Shown: piece by piece, positions 16,493 through 25,459 of the stretch
Position numbering within the stretch: the stretch's first letter is position 1
How the letters are laid out: each line of letters begins with the position of its first letter
DNA from: an uncultured Latescibacterota bacterium
GTDB lineage: Bacteria > Latescibacterota > UBA2968
Direction of reading: 5' to 3'
DNA length: 64,000 nt
Assembly: GCA_951812755.1 (NCBI GenBank)
Contig: OX638329.1
Span: forward strand, 6,191,107-6,255,106
Made by a program: the position numbers and the translations under genes
Notes under the pieces: generated by a model
Told to the model about the DNA's origin: nothing
Databases searched by the model: none
What the model saw: the letters and a program-made list of their open reading frames with translations, nothing else

Positions 16493-17023
16493 CTAATTTT
16501 GGTACTGAATCTTCATTACTTCATTAGTATCTTTGTTTGCCTGTTTGTTAAGTTCTTCATCTTTCATTATACCAAAAAAACCGGCGATGCCAGTAGCATC
16601 GTCTTGTTCACCAGATAATGAGTCAAGTCTTTCTAATATCTCTTTATCGCCTACAAGTTCGTTTTCGATTTCTAACCATAACATTTTATATTTATACCTA
16701 ATAAGAGAACAACGAGTATATACCGCATGTAACATCATAGCTTTTCTTGAGCTATCTACCGCAAAACCTCCTACGGTAAGTACAGATGTTCCGAGAAGTA
16801 CAATTAGTTGAGATGAGTTAGTCCCTAGAGGAAAAGGTATTACATTTGAGAACGCACTAACGATAGCAATGATTGCCCCGATTAACGTTGCAATCACCAT
16901 CGACCAACTATACCGTTTATAGTATTTCGTTGAGAGTTGTTCAAAGTATCTCGTTTTTCTTTCGGCGGTATGAAAACCATAATACCCTTCATTGAATACA
17001 GTTTTACTGATTCCATTTTCCAT
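16493..17023 (-). CDS. Two-helix membrane protein, SLATT-like
   Basis: 176 residues. A cytoplasmic N-terminus rich in Tyr, Arg and Lys (ERKTRYFEQLSTKYYKRYSW) leads into two transmembrane helices (about 42-62 and 73-92). A long helical cytoplasmic tail follows (MLHAVYTRCSLIRYKYKMLWLEIENEL). This architecture matches SLATT/DUF4231-type membrane effectors found in nucleotide-signalling defence systems. No nucleotide cyclase is adjacent, so the assignment is by architecture only. Confidence 0.55.
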   Translation of the reverse strand: MENGISKTVFNEGYYGFHTAERKTRYFEQLSTKYYKRYSWSMVIATLIGAIIAIVSAFSNVIPFPLGTNSSQLIVLLGTSVLTVGGFAVDSSRKAMMLHAVYTRCSLIRYKYKMLWLEIENELVGDKEILERLDSLSGEQDDATGIAGFFGIMKDEELNKQANKDTNEVMKIQYQN

Positions 17024-17141
17024 GACTTGTCCTCTATATAATGATTGTAATTATAGAGCCTATTACCTAAATATACGATTGCACGTAAGAGTGTCAATTA
17101 GAATTTTTTAGCCAGAAAAACATTATCTAAAGGAGTTTACA

Positions 17142-17354
17142 ATGTTTTACAAGTGGATGGGAGCAGGGATTTTAGACAGTAGCCACGGACCAGGAGAACC
17201 GACGAGAGAGTCATATCGAAAGGGTCACGCTCTTAATGATGAATTGATAGACAATGGAGAGGTATTACCGAATAAATACGATATAGTTAAAATTCTAAAG
17301 GCTCATGAATTAGAGATCAAGAGGTTAAGACAGACTCTTAAACGCTTGGTGTGA
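17142..17354 (+). CDS. Hypothetical small protein, C-terminus cut by IS
   Basis: 70 residues starting after AAAGGAG. The middle is a plain charged segment; the end KAHELEIKRLRQTL is helical. The last codons (LKRLV and stop) lie within the 19-bp terminal repeat of the IS982-like element, so the natural C-terminus has been lost or replaced. No family is recognised. Confidence 0.45.
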   Translation: MFYKWMGAGILDSSHGPGEPTRESYRKGHALNDELIDNGEVLPNKYDIVKILKAHELEIKRLRQTLKRLV

Positions 17355-18407
17355 GATATAAGGGTTTACCAATCCAGCAAATCAGCAAAAGCCAATCGAG
17401 GTCGTCCCAACTTCACATTAAGCCAAATACAGAAGTTGTGTAGGGCAATTTTAGCCGCCAACCGCGCTTGCAATCCTGTCAGGTGGTGGGGTCGCTCACG
17501 AGAGAGGCGAAAGGTATTGTGCAACTTGTCATAGACGGTTTCTATAATCTGACGGATGCTGGCTAACCATCTCCTCATCGCCTTAGGCCAGGGGGTTTTG
17601 CTGTTTCTTCGAGGTGACGTAATGACCTGTGCGCCATAGTCTTCAGTCCAGTGCTGCTGGCACTTTTTGCCTGCAAAGCCTTTGTCTGCCACGTAGGGAC
17701 AAAGTGCAGGCTGTCCCACACTTTGCAAGTCAGGGTGCGGTGTGTGTCTCAATGCGAAGAAGGTCTCTGCCAAAGGCCGGTCTTGCACATTAGCAGGGGC
17801 AAAGCCAAAGCCTGTGATGATCCCTGAAGGATTGATACAACAAAGCAGACGCATCCCTTCATACCAGCCGATCCGATTGCTCCAGCCAATCTCGGAAAGA
17901 CCCGGTAGCCAGCCATTGCCGCGCCGCTTGGCGTCTCGGGTCACCACCCCAGAGCTATCGATGATTTCATAATGCGCGGTGCGAGCTTGCAGAAGTTCTA
18001 CAAAATAAAGCGAAAAGGCTGTGATGTCCTCCCTGTAACGGCGGGTGAGGCGATTCAACTGACTGCGATGGGGTAAACTTGGAAACGCAGGACGCAGATG
18101 CCTTTGTGCAAAACGATAAAAGCCTCTCTCACTTTCAAATCGGGTCCACTGTCCAAATACGGCTAAGGTTATGACTTCACTACGACTTAAGGATGCATTA
18201 GGCCCCGGCCGGATGTCGGGGGGTAAATTGGCCTTGCAAAAATCATCGGCCAATACGTATAATACGGTGACAAAGGTGTCTGTGTCGATCATCTCTTGCT
18301 CCTTTCTTTCTGCCTGGTTAGAATAGGAACGCATGATAATCACGGACACCTTTTTCTTCAAGACCTTCTCAACTCAACATATTTTTAACTCACACCAAGC
18401 GTTTAAG
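17337..18407. mobile_element. IS982-like insertion sequence
   Basis: A 1.07-kb element bounded by perfect inverted repeats CTTAAACGCTTGGTGTGAG at 17337-17355 and 18389-18407. It encodes one minus-strand transposase. No target duplication is obvious. The size and repeat length suit IS982. Both ends touch coding sequence: a small gene on the left, a dockerin-like fragment to the right. Confidence 0.8.
17366..18292 (-). CDS. DDE transposase (IS982-like)
   Basis: 308 residues from an ATG that follows AAAGGAG by eight bases; the frame continues upstream without a better start. The N-terminus has LYVLADDFCKANLPP and the region SLSRSEVITLAVFGQW typical of IS982-type transposases. HYEIIDSSGVVTRDAKRR gives the first catalytic Asp, YVADKGFAGKKC the second, and RQIIETVYDKLHNTFRL the acidic end. 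It looks intact and fills its element almost completely. Confidence 0.85.
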   Translation of the reverse strand: MIDTDTFVTVLYVLADDFCKANLPPDIRPGPNASLSRSEVITLAVFGQWTRFESERGFYRFAQRHLRPAFPSLPHRSQLNRLTRRYREDITAFSLYFVELLQARTAHYEIIDSSGVVTRDAKRRGNGWLPGLSEIGWSNRIGWYEGMRLLCCINPSGIITGFGFAPANVQDRPLAETFFALRHTPHPDLQSVGQPALCPYVADKGFAGKKCQQHWTEDYGAQVITSPRRNSKTPWPKAMRRWLASIRQIIETVYDKLHNTFRLSRERPHHLTGLQARLAAKIALHNFCIWLNVKLGRPRLAFADLLDW

Positions 18408-18426
18408 GATAAGTAGGATAGTTTTA

Positions 18427-19017
18427 TCAGTTTATAGGCTTCCCGAAGTTTTGAGCGAAGATTATGAAGTCGGGCATACTCACAACGCCATCTAAATTAA
18501 GGTCACCTTGTTGTAAGTGATTTACCTTTCTATTTAGAACGTTCACGCTATCAGTAAGAATCTTAATCCCATCTGCTACTTCACGTTCTCCATAACGTGA
18601 GGCATAACCTCCGGCAAGAAAACTAATTGTCGCCTCCCACTTCATTGTAGGTATTATATCATTTTTATACCAAACATCTAATACAGGGGTGAATATAATT
18701 TTTTCATACTTGAAGTCTTTAATAACCTGAAAAGAATATAGCCCCACCATAGCATAACCACCTGGAAACGGTAATGCGCCTCCATATACATTTCCTCCGA
18801 TCTCCCCGATACCAAATTTCATTCCCAACACAAAACTTTGCTTTACGTTGATAGTATCAATCTTCTGAATGAAACGAAACTTCTGACCTGTCTTTGATAC
18901 AAATTCTTTCCCATCCTGCCCATCATAGAATACGAACTGCTCTCCAGTTTTAAGCCTTGCTCCTGTTCCGCTAAACCTTAGATAGTCTCCGATTCTAAAT
19001 AGTCCGGTCAAGTCCAA
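18427..19017 (-). pseudogene. Fragment of a secreted protein with dockerin-like end
   Basis: About 196 residues with no native start: the frame runs back into the IS256 end, so the N-terminus has been removed. The body is beta-rich (FRFIQKIDTINVKQSFVLGMKF). The C-terminus GDLNLDGVVSMPDFIIFAQNFG is a single dockerin/EF-hand-type calcium repeat, common at the end of secreted proteins. The stop is 20 bases from the IS982-like element, so it is hemmed in by insertions on both sides. Confidence 0.55.
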
Positions 19018-19611
19018 AAAGTTCTGTAAAAAGGTAGCTCCGTGATATAGGGGTCAGCGATTTTATTTCAAATACCTCATGTCCAAATAGCGTCTGCCCG
19101 TGATCCACTCTTCAGACCACTCCATACACAACGCGCCGATGAGACGTTCACAAGCCTCTTGATTGGGGAAGATCTGGACCACATCAGCCCGTCTTTTGAT
19201 CTCACGGTTGAGTCTCTCCAAAAGATTGGTCGTACGGATGCGTCTGCGGTGCTTTTTGGGAAAGTGGAAGCAGGCCAGACAATGGATGATATCCTGGTCG
19301 ATTTTGTCCATGACATTGGGCAGTATCTCTTCATAGGTGTCCATCATATCAGATAGACGATGTTGTGCGGTGCTGTGATCAGGCGCATTGAAAACATCTT
19401 TGAGTGCCTCGGCGACCTCGCGTTGGTACTTGGGCGGTGTAATGCCTTTGATATTTCTGTGAAAGTGGGTTTGACAATGCTGCCAAGAGGCTCCCTGAAA
19501 GTGTCGTTTGATGGCGTTTTGTAAGCCTTCGTGGTGGTCAGAGATGACGAGATCACTGGACTTGACCCGTTTTGGTGGGTACCTTATGAGTAGTAAGAAA
19601 GGAGACCGACT

Positions 19612-19926
19612 ATGCCACCAACCCGTCCCCCTTATCCATCCGAGTTGAAACGTCAAATCGTCGAGCTTGTGCGCGCTGGTCGCAGTCCTGCTGAACTGGC
19701 CAGAGAGTTTGAGCCAACCGCTCAGACGATCCAAAACTGGGTACGCCAGGCTGATCGAGATGAGGGACTTCGAGCAGACGGCCTTAAGAGCGATGAGCGA
19801 GAAGAGTTGCGTCGTCTTCGACGCGAGAACAAGCAGTTGCGCATTGAGCGCGAGATATTGTCAAAAGCAGCGGCCTGGTTCGCAGCGGAGACCGACGCGA
19901 ACCCAAGAAAATCTTCGCGTTCGTGA
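19612..19926 (+). CDS. IS3 transposase OrfA
   Basis: 104 residues. A helix-turn-helix of the Tnp_1 type fills the first 50 residues (YPSELKRQIVELVRAGRSPAEL), followed by a leucine-zipper-like stretch (ELRRLRRENKQLRIEREILSKAAAWF). AAAGGAG precedes the ATG. The 3' end overlaps orfB by four bases (GTGA). OrfA binds the inverted repeats and can fuse to OrfB by a frameshift; no classical A6G slippery run is obvious. Confidence 0.92.
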   Translation: MPPTRPPYPSELKRQIVELVRAGRSPAELAREFEPTAQTIQNWVRQADRDEGLRADGLKSDEREELRRLRRENKQLRIEREILSKAAAWFAAETDANPRKSSRS

Positions 19927-20771
19927 AAGCGCACCAGGCACTTTGGCCAATCGCCACGCAATGCCGAACGCTGGGTGTTTCCCTCAGCGGGTATTATGCC
20001 TGGCGAGCACGTCCACCGTCCAAACGCGCAAAGGTTGATGAACAGTTGAAGGAACATATCAAAACCTTTCACACCCGGTCAGATAGCACTTATGGTGCCC
20101 CTCGCATCTGGAAAGACCTGATGGATGTGGGCGTTCAAGTAAGTAAGAAGCGCGTGGCACGTCTGATGCGTGAGATGGGCATTTATGGCGTTTCTCGCCG
20201 AAAGAGCACGCAAACGACTGTTAAGGCGCAAAAGGATAGAAAGGCTCCTGATCTGGTAAAGCGCGACTTCACGGTTGCAACCATCAATAAACTCTGGGTG
20301 GCTGATATCACCTACGTACCTACCTGGTCTGGCTTCTTGTATCTATCTGTTGTCTTGGATGCCTTCTCCCGCCGCGTCGTGGGCTGGGCAATGGCGACAC
20401 ACTTGCAAAGTGAATTGGTCTTGTCAGCTTTAAATATGGCCCTTTACCAGCGCCGTCCACAAGACGTGATCCATCACTCTGACCAGGGGGCGCAATATAC
20501 CTCGATAGCATTTGGAAAGCGTTGTCGTGAAGCTGGCGTACGTCCCTCTATGGGGGCTGCTGGTGACTGTTATGACAACGCAATGTGCGAGAGCTTCTTC
20601 GCTACCCTTGAGTGTGAACTGATCAATCGCCGATCCTTCCGTACGCATAAGGAAGCACGGCTGGCTATCTTCTCCTATGTTGAAGGATGGTATAATCCGC
20701 ATCGCAGGCATTCTTCCATCGCCTACCAGGCGCCGATGGCTTATGAAAAACTGCATCAATCACAGGCTTGA
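19923..20771 (+). CDS. IS3 transposase OrfB
   Basis: 282 residues starting at GTG in the overlap, with an rve integrase core. HTH_21-like residues 40-100 contain TYGAPRIWKDL. WVADITYVP gives the first catalytic Asp, HHSDQGAQYTS the second and DNAMCESFFATLECEL the Glu, followed by YNPHRRHSSI. All three acidic residues are present, so the enzyme looks active. It lies antisense to the IS256 transposase it interrupts. Confidence 0.93.
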   Translation: MKAHQALWPIATQCRTLGVSLSGYYAWRARPPSKRAKVDEQLKEHIKTFHTRSDSTYGAPRIWKDLMDVGVQVSKKRVARLMREMGIYGVSRRKSTQTTVKAQKDRKAPDLVKRDFTVATINKLWVADITYVPTWSGFLYLSVVLDAFSRRVVGWAMATHLQSELVLSALNMALYQRRPQDVIHHSDQGAQYTSIAFGKRCREAGVRPSMGAAGDCYDNAMCESFFATLECELINRRSFRTHKEARLAIFSYVEGWYNPHRRHSSIAYQAPMAYEKLHQSQA

Positions 20772-21574
20772 TACACAAGCCCTAATCTCTCCACCGAAGC
20801 GGGGTAACTCCACACCACCCTTTAACCCACGCTTTTTAAGGTCTTTAAATAAAGAGGCATACGTGGCTTCTGTCTCAGTGTGCGCCACGTCAAGGGATAG
20901 AATGTCTCGATGTCCACTCTCTGCGATCCCAGAAACGATTAAGACGCCCTCAGATGCGACCTGACCCCTGGATCGGATGTGGAGATAGGTCGCATCAATG
21001 ATCAGATAAGGGTAGGCCTGTTCAAGGGGTCGCTCGCGCCAGGCTTTAATATCTGCATCAAGGTCTTGACATAGATCAGATATGTGAGACTTTGAAAAGC
21101 TGGTACCACATAGCTGTTCTGTGATTTTCGTGACTTTGCGTGTGGAAACCCCTTGCAAATACGCCTCTTGAAGCGCAAGAATCAGGGCTTTTTCACTGCG
21201 TTGAAAGCGTGAGAATAACTCACTGCAAAATCGCCCTTCCCGATCCTGGGGTACACTCAGTTCAATACGGCCTACGCGCGTCTTGAGTATCCGGGGTTTA
21301 TATCCGTTACGGTAGCCCCTACGGTCGCCTGTTCTTTGATAGGGCTCTGCTTGTAAAAACGACGTGATCTCGGCTTCCATAAACTGCTGAAGGAAGCGTG
21401 TCACGGCCTGATTGAGAAAATCAGGGTCATTCAAAAGTGCAAATTGCTCTGGCGCGGTAATTTTTATATCTTTGGGGTAAGTCATCGTAGCCTCCAAGTT
21501 AGGGTTTATACTACTTGTCACCCCTATTTTAAGATTTTTCTCGGAGCTACGGTGACTTTTTACATTTTACAGAA

Positions 21575-22024
21575 ATATAAGGACGCTATCGTCCGTCTCG
21601 CATCGGATATTCTTATGGCATCTCAACTTTGAAGGCCATTGTAGGGTGTACTACCACAAAAACGATTTGCGCTGTGCCAGCCCCTCGGCGATTGAGAGCG
21701 GCATTTTTTGCTTACTTTTTTTTGCTGCTGAAAAAAAGTAAGTCGCCGAAGGCAGAACAAAGATAAAAAGGGTAGAATTATCACCAACACTTTCGACAGG
21801 CAACACAAATCTTCTTAAAGTTACGTACTGGATTACTGGCGTTGTGTGCTTGCGCTTGGCGGTCAAAACCACGCCGCAATGACGATTATAACCCAATAAG
21901 AGTCTTTCAATAATGGATAACTTGCACCAAAGGTCATATTATAAATATACGCTGAAAAATTACAGTTTGTACAATATTGTTCTCACAACCTTACTTTATC
22001 CTTTTTCATTCAGGAGAGATAGCA
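21575..22024. other. Intergenic region with hairpin and MITE-B fragment
   Basis: No gene is seen. CTTACTTTTTTT and AAAAAAAGTAAG around 21711-21743, inside outer TCGGCGA/TCGCCGA arms, form a stable hairpin. At about 21826-21882 the segment TGGATTACTGGCGTTGTG through GCCGCAATGACG repeats the inner part of MITE-B. The 130 bases before the sulfatase are AT-rich and probably hold its promoter. Confidence 0.55.
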
Positions 22025-23413
22025 ATGTCGCGTCAACCAAATATAGTAGTTATTATTACGGACCAACAGCGCACGGATACAATGGCGTGTTATGGCAATG
22101 GGTGGATTCAGTCGCCGCATCACGACGCGCTGGCCGAGCGCAGTTTTGTTTTTGAGAATGCTTATGTGACACAGGCGGTTTGTACGCCGGCGCGGGGGTC
22201 GCTGATTACCGGGCTTTATCCGCATTCGCATGGGTGTGTGGTCAATGGGATCCCGCTGAGGGAGGAGGCGTTGTCCATCGCGGAGATGATGCCCGATACG
22301 TACCGCAAGGGGTATGTGGGCAAGTGGCATTTGGGAGATGATGGCAACTGTCAGCACGGTTTTGATGAGTGGTGCAGTATTGCGGATGGGTGTGGGTACC
22401 ACCAGTGGTTGTTGGATCAGGGCTTTGCGCCGGATGTGCCCAACAGGTTTACGCCCCAACAACGCGCAGAGATGCCAGCATCCGCGCAGATTGGGGCTTA
22501 TGTGGGCGCGGAGTCCGAGCGGTTTATTCGAGAGAATACAGGCGGTCCATGGCTGCTCGTTGCCAGTACGTTTGAGCCGCATCCGCCTTATCGGGGACCT
22601 TATGACGGGTTGTACGATCCCGAGGAGATCCCGGTGGGACCGACGTTTTTGAAGCACCCAGGGGGGCATTCGCTGTTTAACCGCGTGCGTTCAGATTTTT
22701 ATCGCAATACCACGGATGCGCGGGTTGTGGCAGAAGATATGACACGAGATGAGAACTGGCGGAAGTTGCGGGCGCAGTATTTGGGCAATGTGAAAATTGT
22801 GGATGACGCCATTGGTCAGATGGTGCATGCGCTGGATGAGACGGGTCAGATGGAGAATACGATTTTTGTGTTTACGAGTGATCACGGCGAGATGGCGGGC
22901 GATCATCGCATGTGGGAAAAGCGGGCGTTTTACGAAGAGTCGGCGCGGGTTCCATTTTTGATGCATGTGCCGTGGTTGAATACGGAGCAGACGCGGGTGG
23001 ATGGGGTGTTTGGTCACGCGGATTTGATCCCGACGCTTTTGGATCTGGCAGAGCTGCCGATTCCAGACCAGTGCCAGGGTGAGAGTGTGGCGGGTGCTTT
23101 GATGGGTGAACGCGATTTGAGGGCGCACATGGCGTTTATGGAATGGAATGGGATTGGCGACCGCAATTTGGGAAATCCCGATATCAATTTGGTGGCGACG
23201 CTGCCGTGGCGTTGTGTTGTGACGGGTGACCGGTGGAAGTTGAATTTGTGTGCGGGAGATCAGTGCGAGTTGTTCGATTTGAATACTGATCCTTTTGAAG
23301 AGAATAATTTGTTCGATGTGCCCGAGCATCAGGATCGCATTCGCAGTATGGCGGCGGCGATTCGCTTGTGGCAGCACGAGACGGGTGATACCGCACCTTT
23401 GCCGAGTATTTGA
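22025..23413 (+). CDS. S1-family sulfatase
   Basis: A 462-residue formylglycine sulfatase with metal site VVIITDQQRTDTMACYG, activation motif CTPARGSLITGLYP with Cys53, GKWHLGDDG, STFEPHPPY and FTSDHGEMAGDHRMWEKRAFYEES. The DQQR start and DHRMWEK segment are typical of the choline-sulfatase/iduronate-2-sulfatase side of the family, but the substrate is not determined. AGGAGAGATAGC precedes this ATG; in-frame codons upstream are rejected. Twelve bases separate it from the isomerase gene, forming an operon. Confidence 0.94.
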   Translation: MSRQPNIVVIITDQQRTDTMACYGNGWIQSPHHDALAERSFVFENAYVTQAVCTPARGSLITGLYPHSHGCVVNGIPLREEALSIAEMMPDTYRKGYVGKWHLGDDGNCQHGFDEWCSIADGCGYHQWLLDQGFAPDVPNRFTPQQRAEMPASAQIGAYVGAESERFIRENTGGPWLLVASTFEPHPPYRGPYDGLYDPEEIPVGPTFLKHPGGHSLFNRVRSDFYRNTTDARVVAEDMTRDENWRKLRAQYLGNVKIVDDAIGQMVHALDETGQMENTIFVFTSDHGEMAGDHRMWEKRAFYEESARVPFLMHVPWLNTEQTRVDGVFGHADLIPTLLDLAELPIPDQCQGESVAGALMGERDLRAHMAFMEWNGIGDRNLGNPDINLVATLPWRCVVTGDRWKLNLCAGDQCELFDLNTDPFEENNLFDVPEHQDRIRSMAAAIRLWQHETGDTAPLPSI

Positions 23414-23424
23414 GGAGAATAAAA

Positions 23425-24252
23425 ATGGGTTTTTCGTATTGTTTGAATACCAGCACGATTCGCAACGAGGGTGTTTCTGTGGTCGATGCCATCGATATTG
23501 CGGCGGATGCGGGTTATGATGGGATAGAGCCGTGGGTGGCAGAAATTGATGAGTGGGTTGCGGGGGGTGGGTCGCTGTCTGATATACGCGATAAGGCAGC
23601 GGATAGGGGGATTCAGATTGTCAATTTGATCGCGTTTTTTGAGTGGTCAGTGCCAGAGAATGAGGAGCGGGCAAAAGGACTTGAAGAGGCGGTTCGCTGT
23701 TTTGATATGGCCGATGCGCTCAATTGTACGTATGTCGCGGCTCCGCCTTTTGGGATTCGAGATCGGGATGTGGATTTGTTTTCTGTGGCGCGTCGCTATG
23801 GTGAGTTGATGGATGAGGTTGCCGGATTTCGGGCGAAGCCCCTGCTGGAGTTTTGGGGTATTGCACAGACCCTGGGTACGCTGGGCGAGGCTTTGCTGGT
23901 GGCGGCTGAATGCGGGCGTCCCGATACGGTGCTGCTGGCGGATGTGTATCATATGTACAAGGGTAGTGGACATTTTCACGGGCTGGAACATCTGGGTCCG
24001 GGCAAGTTGGGGTTGGTGCATGTGAATGATTATCCGGCTTCGCCTGGTCGGGATACCATAACAGATGCGGATCGGGTTTATCCAGGGGATGGATTGGCGC
24101 CCTGGGCAGAGATTGTGGCGGGGTTTGAAAATGTGGGATATGAGGGTATGTTGTCTCTGGAGTTGTTTAATCCGAGCTATTGGGAAAAGGGTTCTGTTGT
24201 GGTGGCACAAGAGGGTTTGGCAAAGCTCAGGGCGTGTGTGGAATATAAATAG
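23425..24252 (+). CDS. Sugar phosphate isomerase/epimerase-like TIM barrel
   Basis: 275 residues. The N-terminus MGFSYCLNTSTIR and AIDIAADAGYDGIEPW are the opening strand and helix of the AP_endonuc_2 barrel. Metal-site segments PLLEFWGIAQTLG, TVLLADVYHMYKG, LGLVHVNDYPA and GMLSLELFNPSYW supply the Glu, Asp, His and Glu ligands. TGAGGAGAATAAAA gives the ribosome site and overlaps the sulfatase stop. It probably isomerises or epimerises the sugar released by the sulfatase, as inference. Confidence 0.9.
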   Translation: MGFSYCLNTSTIRNEGVSVVDAIDIAADAGYDGIEPWVAEIDEWVAGGGSLSDIRDKAADRGIQIVNLIAFFEWSVPENEERAKGLEEAVRCFDMADALNCTYVAAPPFGIRDRDVDLFSVARRYGELMDEVAGFRAKPLLEFWGIAQTLGTLGEALLVAAECGRPDTVLLADVYHMYKGSGHFHGLEHLGPGKLGLVHVNDYPASPGRDTITDADRVYPGDGLAPWAEIVAGFENVGYEGMLSLELFNPSYWEKGSVVVAQEGLAKLRACVEYK

Positions 24253-24357
24253 CAGAAACCCATTTGACAGGTCAAGCGTCCAAAAAGTGCTTGACGTAAA
24301 GTGTTTTGCCTATTTCATTTTGTAAAAGTTGAGTTCATTAAAATAACAATTTATGAT

Positions 24358-25134
24358 ATGGCCTTTCCTGAATCTGACAGAATAATATTCGCAAACAACC
24401 CTTTGCAGAAGGTTATTTGCCAGTTGCAATTTCCTGAAATTTTGAAAATTGCAAGCGAACTGCCATCTAATTTTCAAGATCGGATAAGGTCGCAGTACCC
24501 CTATTATGGGGAAGAGAAAGTACAGATTCCAGAGGGGATCTCCAGAATAGTTGAGCAACTTTCGAATATAGGTTCTCTTAAAACTCCCGAAGGACCAAAT
24601 CATAAGTTTGCATCTGAAAATAAAAAAAAATATGTCAATCTGACGCAGGGCTTTATTGCTCTCACGGACAATGGCTACAAGAGTTGGGAAAGTTTCAGTG
24701 AGGAAATGAATTTGGTTGCTAAAGCATTAGACGAAGAGTATAAACCCAATTTTTACACCAGGATCGGACTCAGGTACATTGATATAATTGAGCGAGAGAA
24801 AATCGGTTTAGGTGGTATAGAGTGGTCAGAATTATTGAATCCGGCTCTTATTGGGTTGCTTGGCGACACGACCCTTCAGACAGCACCGGCCCGTATCATT
24901 TCCGAGGCAGAATTCGATATTCGTATCGAAGGACTGTCGAAGGTCAGGCTTCGACATGGTTTGATTTATAAAAATCATCAAGAGCAATACTTGATAGATA
25001 CAGATTGTTATACTGAAGAAAGGAGTGAGTTTGATGCAATCCCTTCAATTCTTAAGTCCTTTAATCGCACAGCGGGGGACCTCTTCCGATGGACTCTCAC
25101 CCCTAAGCTCAGAGATGCCCTTGGACCAGAGTGA
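24358..25134 (+). CDS. TIGR04255-like protein, first gene of an unknown three-gene operon
   Basis: 258 residues. It resembles the sporadically distributed TIGR04255 family: an early NPLQKVICQLQFP segment, a central FIALTDNGYKSWESF motif and a YTRIGLRYIDIIERE segment. The second half is beta-rich (EAEFDIRIEGLSKVRLRHGLIYK). The family has no assigned biochemistry. An upstream in-frame ATG adds 19 residues without a ribosome site. Codon use is more AT-rich than the flanking catabolic genes, indicating acquisition. The last 100 bases overlap the next gene in another frame. Confidence 0.65.
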   Translation: MAFPESDRIIFANNPLQKVICQLQFPEILKIASELPSNFQDRIRSQYPYYGEEKVQIPEGISRIVEQLSNIGSLKTPEGPNHKFASENKKKYVNLTQGFIALTDNGYKSWESFSEEMNLVAKALDEEYKPNFYTRIGLRYIDIIEREKIGLGGIEWSELLNPALIGLLGDTTLQTAPARIISEAEFDIRIEGLSKVRLRHGLIYKNHQEQYLIDTDCYTEERSEFDAIPSILKSFNRTAGDLFRWTLTPKLRDALGPE

Positions 25135-25450
25135 AAGACAAAATGTAAAGGGATATTGGAAATTGATTGGTACTGTGGGAGATTTGGAGCAAGAGATTAG
25201 TTTTTACAATGAACAAGAGGGTGAGAGAAATGAAGTAATCCAGAGATTCTTTTGTCATTTTTTCATATCGGGTTTGCCATCACATGCCTTAGAAGAGGCT
25301 TTGGAAACATTGGCGGATATACTTCAATTTCATTTACAACCACCACCGCCAGCCCGGTTCCAGTTGAAGAGCCAAGAGCAAGAGACGCAACCTAAAATAG
25401 CCAAAGTCGGGAAAACAGTTCCTCGACCAGCATTGATTCTTGACGGTTGA
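25034..25450 (+). CDS. Unknown protein, second gene of the three-gene operon
   Basis: 138 residues. GAAAGGAG is nine bases before the ATG and lies inside the TIGR04255-like gene, so the 100-base overlap looks real. The middle is helical (HALEEALETLADILQFH); the C-terminus is proline-rich and ends KTVPRPALILDG. No family is recognised. The deep overlap implies tight co-expression with the upstream protein, and nine bases separate it from the third gene. Confidence 0.6.
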   Translation: MQSLQFLSPLIAQRGTSSDGLSPLSSEMPLDQSERQNVKGYWKLIGTVGDLEQEISFYNEQEGERNEVIQRFFCHFFISGLPSHALEEALETLADILQFHLQPPPPARFQLKSQEQETQPKIAKVGKTVPRPALILDG

Positions 25451-25459
25451 GGACGTGAC

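Larger units (their letters stand above)
19557..20812. mobile_element. IS3-family element nested in IS256
   Basis: Starts TGGACTTGACCCGTTTTGG and ends with the imperfect inverse (TGGAGTTACCCCGCTTCGG on the other strand). It is flanked by CAC on both sides, a 3-bp target duplication. It carries orfA and orfB in the usual overlapping arrangement on the + strand. The insertion is the youngest event visible here, because the host gene can be rebuilt exactly. Confidence 0.92.
19063..21485 (-). pseudogene. IS256/Mutator transposase split by IS3
   Basis: The N-terminal half (start codon after GGAGGCTACG) runs MTYPKDIKITAPEQF to KKRGLKGG. The C-terminal half resumes at DLVISDHHEGLQNAIKRHF and ends RYLDMRYLK. 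The first half carries LIIDATYLHIR with the first Asp; the second carries the DHHEG Asp and the family's RTTNLLERLNREIKRR segment with the Glu. Removing the IS3 and one CAC copy restores GLKGGDLVISD in frame, so the gene was intact when hit. Confidence 0.9.
19021..21574. mobile_element. IS256-family element, interrupted by IS3
   Basis: The ends resemble each other as inverted repeats: TTCTGTAAAA...GTAGCTCCGTGA on the left and, inverted, TTCTGTAAAA...GTAGCTCCGAGA on the right. Between them is a minus-strand IS256-type transposase gene split by an IS3 element. Without the inner element it would be about 1.3 kb, normal for IS256. No target duplication was found, so a flank may have rearranged. 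Confidence 0.8.

Noticed and set aside
15149-17130. Terminal inverted repeats for the IS1595 element
   Set aside because: A weak ATCCGATT...TTTTTGT resemblance exists on the two sides, but it is gapped and has no target duplication, so no element boundary is claimed.
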